From NCBI GenBank assembly GCA_031404455.1, contig JANNHP010000064.1, positions 1 to 18,190 of the forward strand: 18,190 nt of DNA, read 5' to 3'. The stretch is from JANNHP01 sp031404455. Its GTDB lineage: Bacteria > Planctomycetota > JAJSAM01 > JAJVHW01. Positions 15,091 through 18,190 of this stretch are shown here, piece by piece. A program made the translations under genes and the position numbers. Position 1 is the stretch's first letter, and each line of letters begins with the position of its first letter. Under the pieces are notes generated by a model that saw only the letters and a list, made by a program, of their open reading frames with translations, did no database searches and had not been told where the DNA came from.

Positions 15091-16221
15091 TTGCTGCGCC
15101 TCCAACGCTACCTGCTCGGCGAACTCCTCGCGGCGTTCGTGCTCGTGCTGCTCATCGTCACGGGCATCTTCCTGACGGGCAGCCTGCTCCAGATCCTCCA
15201 GCGGTTCCCCGAGGTCTCGGTCTTCGCGCTCCTCGGCGGGGTGCCGGTCTTCCTCGGCCTCGCTCTCCCGGTCACGATCCCGCTCTCCTTCCTGATGGCG
15301 TGCCTGCTCACGTACGGGCGCTTCGCCGACGACAACGAGTTCCTCGCGTTCCAGATGGGCGGCGTCTCGCCGCGCCACGCAATGGCGCCCGCGATCTGCG
15401 CCGCGGCGGCCGTGTCGGTCTTCACGGTGGCGCTCTCGTGCGACGTGAACCCCACCCTCACGAGCGCGAAGAAGTCCGTGCTGCGCGGGCAGATCCAGGA
15501 GCAGATGGGGCGCATGCGGTCGCCGTCCGCGACCAACGTGAAACTCGGCGACATGGAGATGTCGTGGAGCGGGCGCGACGGCGAGTGGTTCCTCGATTCG
15601 TTCCTCACCTGGACGACCGTCGAGGCCTCGAAGGACGGCGAGCAGAAGGTCAAGAAGACCAACCGCGTGGTCGCGAAGCGCGCCAGCGTGAATCTGACCG
15701 ACGAGACGCCCGCGCGGCTCCTCGTCACGCTCGTGGACGGCAAGATGCCGGTCGACGCGGGCGCAGGCATGACGGCCTTCGACGCGAAGGAGGTCCGCAT
15801 CTACATCGACCTCGGCGACGCAGAGACCGACACCAAGGGCAAGGACGAGATGCGCGCGGCGGAGATCTTCTACCGCATGGTCCGCCTCGAGCCGCTCCTC
15901 GGCCGGTCGCGGCAGTCGGCGGAGTGGCGGCAGTGGCGCCTCTTCGCGGGCGAGTACTGGCGGCGCGTGGCGCTCGGGCTCTCGCCGCTCGCGTTCGCCC
16001 TGTTCGGGGTGCCGCTCGGACTCATCGTGCGGCGCGGATCGAGGGCGCAGGCGCTCGTCCTCGCGCTCTTCGTCGGCCTCCCCGTCTACTACCCGCTGCT
16101 CCTCTGGGGCGAGAACCTCGCCCGCCAGGACCTCGTCCACCCGGCGCTCGCGCTGAACATCGGTAACATGGTGTTCGGTCTTGCGGGGACCCTGATGATC
16201 CGCCGCATCTGCACGCGCTGA
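15091..16221 (+). CDS. LptF/LptG-family (YjgP/YjgQ) permease
   Basis: At 376 residues this matches the usual length of the LptF/LptG family, the membrane subunits of the LptB2FG transporter that extracts lipopolysaccharide from the inner membrane. The N-terminus LLRLQRYLLGELLAAFVLVL is typical. Helices lie near 12-35, 50-72 and 95-115. A periplasmic beta-rich domain (about 120-285) follows, then 'GEYWRRVALGLSPLAFALFGVPLGL' and helices near 294-313, 321-340 and 354-371. The only plausible start is the TTG at 15091: upstream in this frame the sequence is antisense to the neighbouring gene. A TACCAT box lies 8 nt before it. Only one copy is present here; its partner may be elsewhere, and I cannot tell whether it is LptF or LptG. 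Confidence 0.9.
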   Translation: MLRLQRYLLGELLAAFVLVLLIVTGIFLTGSLLQILQRFPEVSVFALLGGVPVFLGLALPVTIPLSFLMACLLTYGRFADDNEFLAFQMGGVSPRHAMAPAICAAAAVSVFTVALSCDVNPTLTSAKKSVLRGQIQEQMGRMRSPSATNVKLGDMEMSWSGRDGEWFLDSFLTWTTVEASKDGEQKVKKTNRVVAKRASVNLTDETPARLLVTLVDGKMPVDAGAGMTAFDAKEVRIYIDLGDAETDTKGKDEMRAAEIFYRMVRLEPLLGRSRQSAEWRQWRLFAGEYWRRVALGLSPLAFALFGVPLGLIVRRGSRAQALVLALFVGLPVYYPLLLWGENLARQDLVHPALALNIGNMVFGLAGTLMIRRICTR

Positions 16222-16224
16222 ACA

Positions 16225-16240
16225 GGCCCGCTCGCGGGCC
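16225..16240 (+). terminator. Hairpin directly after the LptF/LptG-family gene
   Basis: GGCCCG (16225-16230), loop CTCG, CGGGCC (16235-16240) form a perfect 6-bp GC stem beginning 4 nt after the stop codon. The flanking C31/G34 could also pair. The sequence that follows (CCGTTCCGTTCGTG) is only mildly T-rich. It separates this gene from the secreted-protein gene at 16290. Confidence 0.6.
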
Positions 16241-16277
16241 CCGTTCCGTTCGTGCCTCACACCCCGTCCCGATCGGA

Positions 16278-16283
16278 TATCGT
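16278..16283 (+). promoter_or_regulatory. -10-like TATCGT before the secreted-protein gene
   Basis: TATCGT (TANNNT) ends 6 nt before the ATG at 16290, the same geometry as at 1934. It follows the hairpin at 16225-16240, so the gene is probably an independent leaderless unit. Confidence 0.6.
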
Positions 16284-16289
16284 TCCCCC

Positions 16290-18190
16290 ATGCGCGCGTA
16301 CCTCATCGCCTCCACGTGCCTCCTCAGCCTCGCCGCGATGGCCTCGGGCGACACGGTCCAACTCCCCGTCGCAGTCCGGGGGGCCGATTCGCTCTCCGGC
16401 AAGATCGACCCCGTCGGCGACGCCGACCGGTTCGCGGTCTTCCTCGCCGCGGGCGACACGCTCACCGTGAAGTCGTCGGAGTCGGGCCCCCAGTTCGGGC
16501 TCTTCTCCACGCTCCAGGTCCTGGACCCCTCGGGCGCCGACGTCACGCCGAGCGTGAAGGGCCAGGGACGCCAGAAGGCGTCGTTCAAGTTCGTGGCGAC
16601 GGCCACGGGCACGCACATCGTCGCGCTGACGGGCGACCCGGGCGGCTTCGGCGGCTCGGTGGGCACCTACCGGCTCTCGCTCGCCGTGAAGCGCGCGAAG
16701 CCCGCGAGCGGCACGTTCGACGCGGCCGCCGGCGGCACGATCAGCGTCGCCTTCACCGCGCCCGCGGGCTCGTCGCTCTCGCTCACGGCCGCGACGAAGA
16801 AGGGCGGTTTCGACCTGACGAGTCTCGTGCGCCCCGACACGACGACGGAACCCGGCTTCGGGACCGCGGTCGTCTCCAAGCAGCGCCGCTCCTCGAAGCT
16901 CACGAAGTTCCCGCTGACCGGCGGCGACGGCGCTTACGAGGTCCGCGGGCAGTTCGACGCGGGCTCGAAGGTGACCGTGAAGCTCACGCTCTCGACGAAC
17001 GAGGCGAAGCGCTCGCGCCGACTCACCGATGACGAGCCGAGGCTCGACGCCGGCCAGCCGATCTTCCCGTCCGACGTGATCGCCGGGACCGAAGTGCGCG
17101 TGTCGGGATCGAACTTCGACGACATCCCCGTGCTCGACGCGCAGGGCAACATCGTTTCGCGGCGGTTCCCGACGTTCACGATCGGCGGCGTCGTCGTCCC
17201 GGCCGCGGGGGTCACGCACCCGAACGGCGCGGTCTACCGCTTCAACGTGCCGGCCGGGCTCGCTCCGGGCATCCGCTACGACCTCGAGGTGGCGAACGCC
17301 GACGGACAGGCGGCGCTCGCGACCGAGGCGATCTTCGTCGTCCCGCTCCCGGTGGTCTCGGGCGTCTCCGTCGCCGACGCCGGGCCGCTCGGCGGTCGCC
17401 GCGTGCGGATCGACGGCACCGACATGCGCTCGGTCGCGACCGCGGTGTTCGACACCGCCATCGCGCAAGCGACGACCGCGCGCCCCACGTACGCCGAGTT
17501 CACGGCTCCGCCGCACCCGCCGGGCGTGGTCTCGATCTCGCTCAGGGACACCTTCGGCCGCACGGTCGCGGTGCCCGGGACCTTCACGTACCTGAACATC
17601 CCGTCGAACCGGATCACGTCCGTGAGTCCGGCGTGGGTGCAGGGCGTCGGCGGCCAGACGGTCACCGTCAACGGCGCCGACTTCGGCGCGAACACCGTGT
17701 TCACGCTCGACGGCGACGAACTCGCGGCGACGCGCGTGTCGAGCTCCGTCTTCGAGTTCGTCGCCCCGGAGCACGTCGAAGGCTCGATGGAACTGCGCGT
17801 GACCGACGACTACGAGCAGACCTCCGCGGCCGACGTGGACGTGCGCGGCTTCACGGACACCACCGCGACCGCGATCCCGGCGCCGGTCACGACCGCGAAC
17901 GCCGTGGACGGCTGGCGCGCGACGCGCGTGCTCACGGGCGACCTCGACGGCGACACGAAGCCCGACCTCGTGCTCCTGCGCCCCGAGACGGCCTTCGGCA
18001 ACGACGCGAACCGCAGCAGGGTCCGTCTCCTCTTCGGCAACGGCGCGGGCGCTTTCACCGACGCCACCGCGACGAAGTTCCCGGCCGTGAGCGGCGACGA
18101 GGACTGGCGCGCGAAGGACGGTGTCCTCCTCGACATCGACGGCGACGGCGACCTCGACCTCGCGATCATCACCGACGACACGATCTCCGC
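16290..18190 (+). CDS. Secreted PPC + IPT/TIG + FG-GAP/VCBS protein (C-terminus outside window)
   Basis: The frame stays open for 633 codons and runs off the right edge. The protein starts MRAYLIASTCLLSLAAMASG, a signal peptide cleaved near residue 19-20. A pre-peptidase C-terminal (PPC)-like beta domain follows at about 30-128 ('LSGKIDPVGDADRFAVFLAAGDTLTV', 'GTYRLSLAV'), then a second PPC-like domain (about 133-235). Three IPT/TIG Ig-like units begin near 250, 352 and 441; each has a 'G..V.V.G..F'-type strand. From about 522 it enters an FG-GAP/VCBS repeat region with Ca-binding loops GDLDGDTKPDLVLL (about 550) and DIDGDGDLDLAII (about 614). Such proteins are exported or surface-attached and bind partners or polymers; no enzyme domain is visible so far. 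The missing C-terminus may hold more repeats or a sorting signal. Confidence 0.88.
   Translation, partial: MRAYLIASTCLLSLAAMASGDTVQLPVAVRGADSLSGKIDPVGDADRFAVFLAAGDTLTVKSSESGPQFGLFSTLQVLDPSGADVTPSVKGQGRQKASFKFVATATGTHIVALTGDPGGFGGSVGTYRLSLAVKRAKPASGTFDAAAGGTISVAFTAPAGSSLSLTAATKKGGFDLTSLVRPDTTTEPGFGTAVVSKQRRSSKLTKFPLTGGDGAYEVRGQFDAGSKVTVKLTLSTNEAKRSRRLTDDEPRLDAGQPIFPSDVIAGTEVRVSGSNFDDIPVLDAQGNIVSRRFPTFTIGGVVVPAAGVTHPNGAVYRFNVPAGLAPGIRYDLEVANADGQAALATEAIFVVPLPVVSGVSVADAGPLGGRRVRIDGTDMRSVATAVFDTAIAQATTARPTYAEFTAPPHPPGVVSISLRDTFGRTVAVPGTFTYLNIPSNRITSVSPAWVQGVGGQTVTVNGADFGANTVFTLDGDELAATRVSSSVFEFVAPEHVEGSMELRVTDDYEQTSAADVDVRGFTDTTATAIPAPVTTANAVDGWRATRVLTGDLDGDTKPDLVLLRPETAFGNDANRSRVRLLFGNGAGAFTDATATKFPAVSGDEDWRAKDGVLLDIDGDGDLDLAIITDDTIS

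Noticed and set aside
13203..16166. A 987-codon plus-strand open frame and an 866-codon minus-strand one over the same region
   Set aside because: Both are shadows of the DUF3352-like and LptF/LptG-family genes; translations are Arg/Glu-rich without recognisable domains.

Overview
The window is high-GC (about 70%) bacterial DNA, densely packed with genes on both strands. I think it comes from a Planctomycetota-like lineage. Supporting this are a secreted PPC + IPT/TIG + FG-GAP/VCBS protein, DUF3352-like secreted proteins, a sulfatase-like enzyme beside sulfotransferase metabolism, and an LptF/LptG permease implying an outer membrane. Myxococcota or a related high-GC phylum cannot be excluded. 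No rRNA, tRNA, CRISPR array, phage gene or intact transposase gene is visible.

Layout, left to right. (1) The start of a Lys/Ala/Pro-rich protein runs off the left edge (minus strand). (2) A short gap holds a perfect 24-bp inverted repeat with extra copies of its core, resembling a REP/REPIN-type element. (3) A sulfatase-superfamily protein lies on the minus strand; a Thr stands where the usual catalytic Cys/Ser would be. (4) A five-gene plus-strand operon (1946-6977) has every junction overlapping: polytopic membrane protein, DUF4129 protein, DUF4350 protein, MoxR AAA+ ATPase, DUF58 protein. The DUF58 gene appears to start at CTG. (5) A stand-alone AAA_14/DUF4143-type ATPase follows on plus. 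(6) A six-gene minus-strand operon runs from 14987 down to 8732: secreted DUF3352-like protein, anchored Cys/His-motif protein, RDD membrane protein, SpoIIM-family membrane protein, RimJ/RimL-type acetyltransferase, sulfotransferase. (7) Divergent from that operon is an LptF/LptG-family permease. (8) A large secreted PPC/IPT/FG-GAP protein runs off the right edge.

Functionally, the two large operons look like halves of one system. Membrane protein, DUF4129, DUF4350, MoxR, DUF58, RDD and SpoIIM are commonly encoded side by side in other bacteria, for example around moxR2 in mycobacteria. Here they form two converging transcription units separated by an ATPase, a sulfotransferase and an acetyltransferase, and the minus half has gained two secreted or anchored proteins. 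A reasonable inference is a membrane-embedded MoxR/VWA-like machine acting on envelope proteins; its true role is unknown.

For gene expression, the genes heading transcription units at 1946, 14987, 15091 and 16290 each have an exact TANNNT -10-like hexamer 6-8 nt before the start codon. The sulfotransferase ATG has one at 9 nt. This is the arrangement expected of leaderless mRNAs. Several operon-internal genes instead have Shine-Dalgarno-like GGAGG/GAGG at 7-8 nt.
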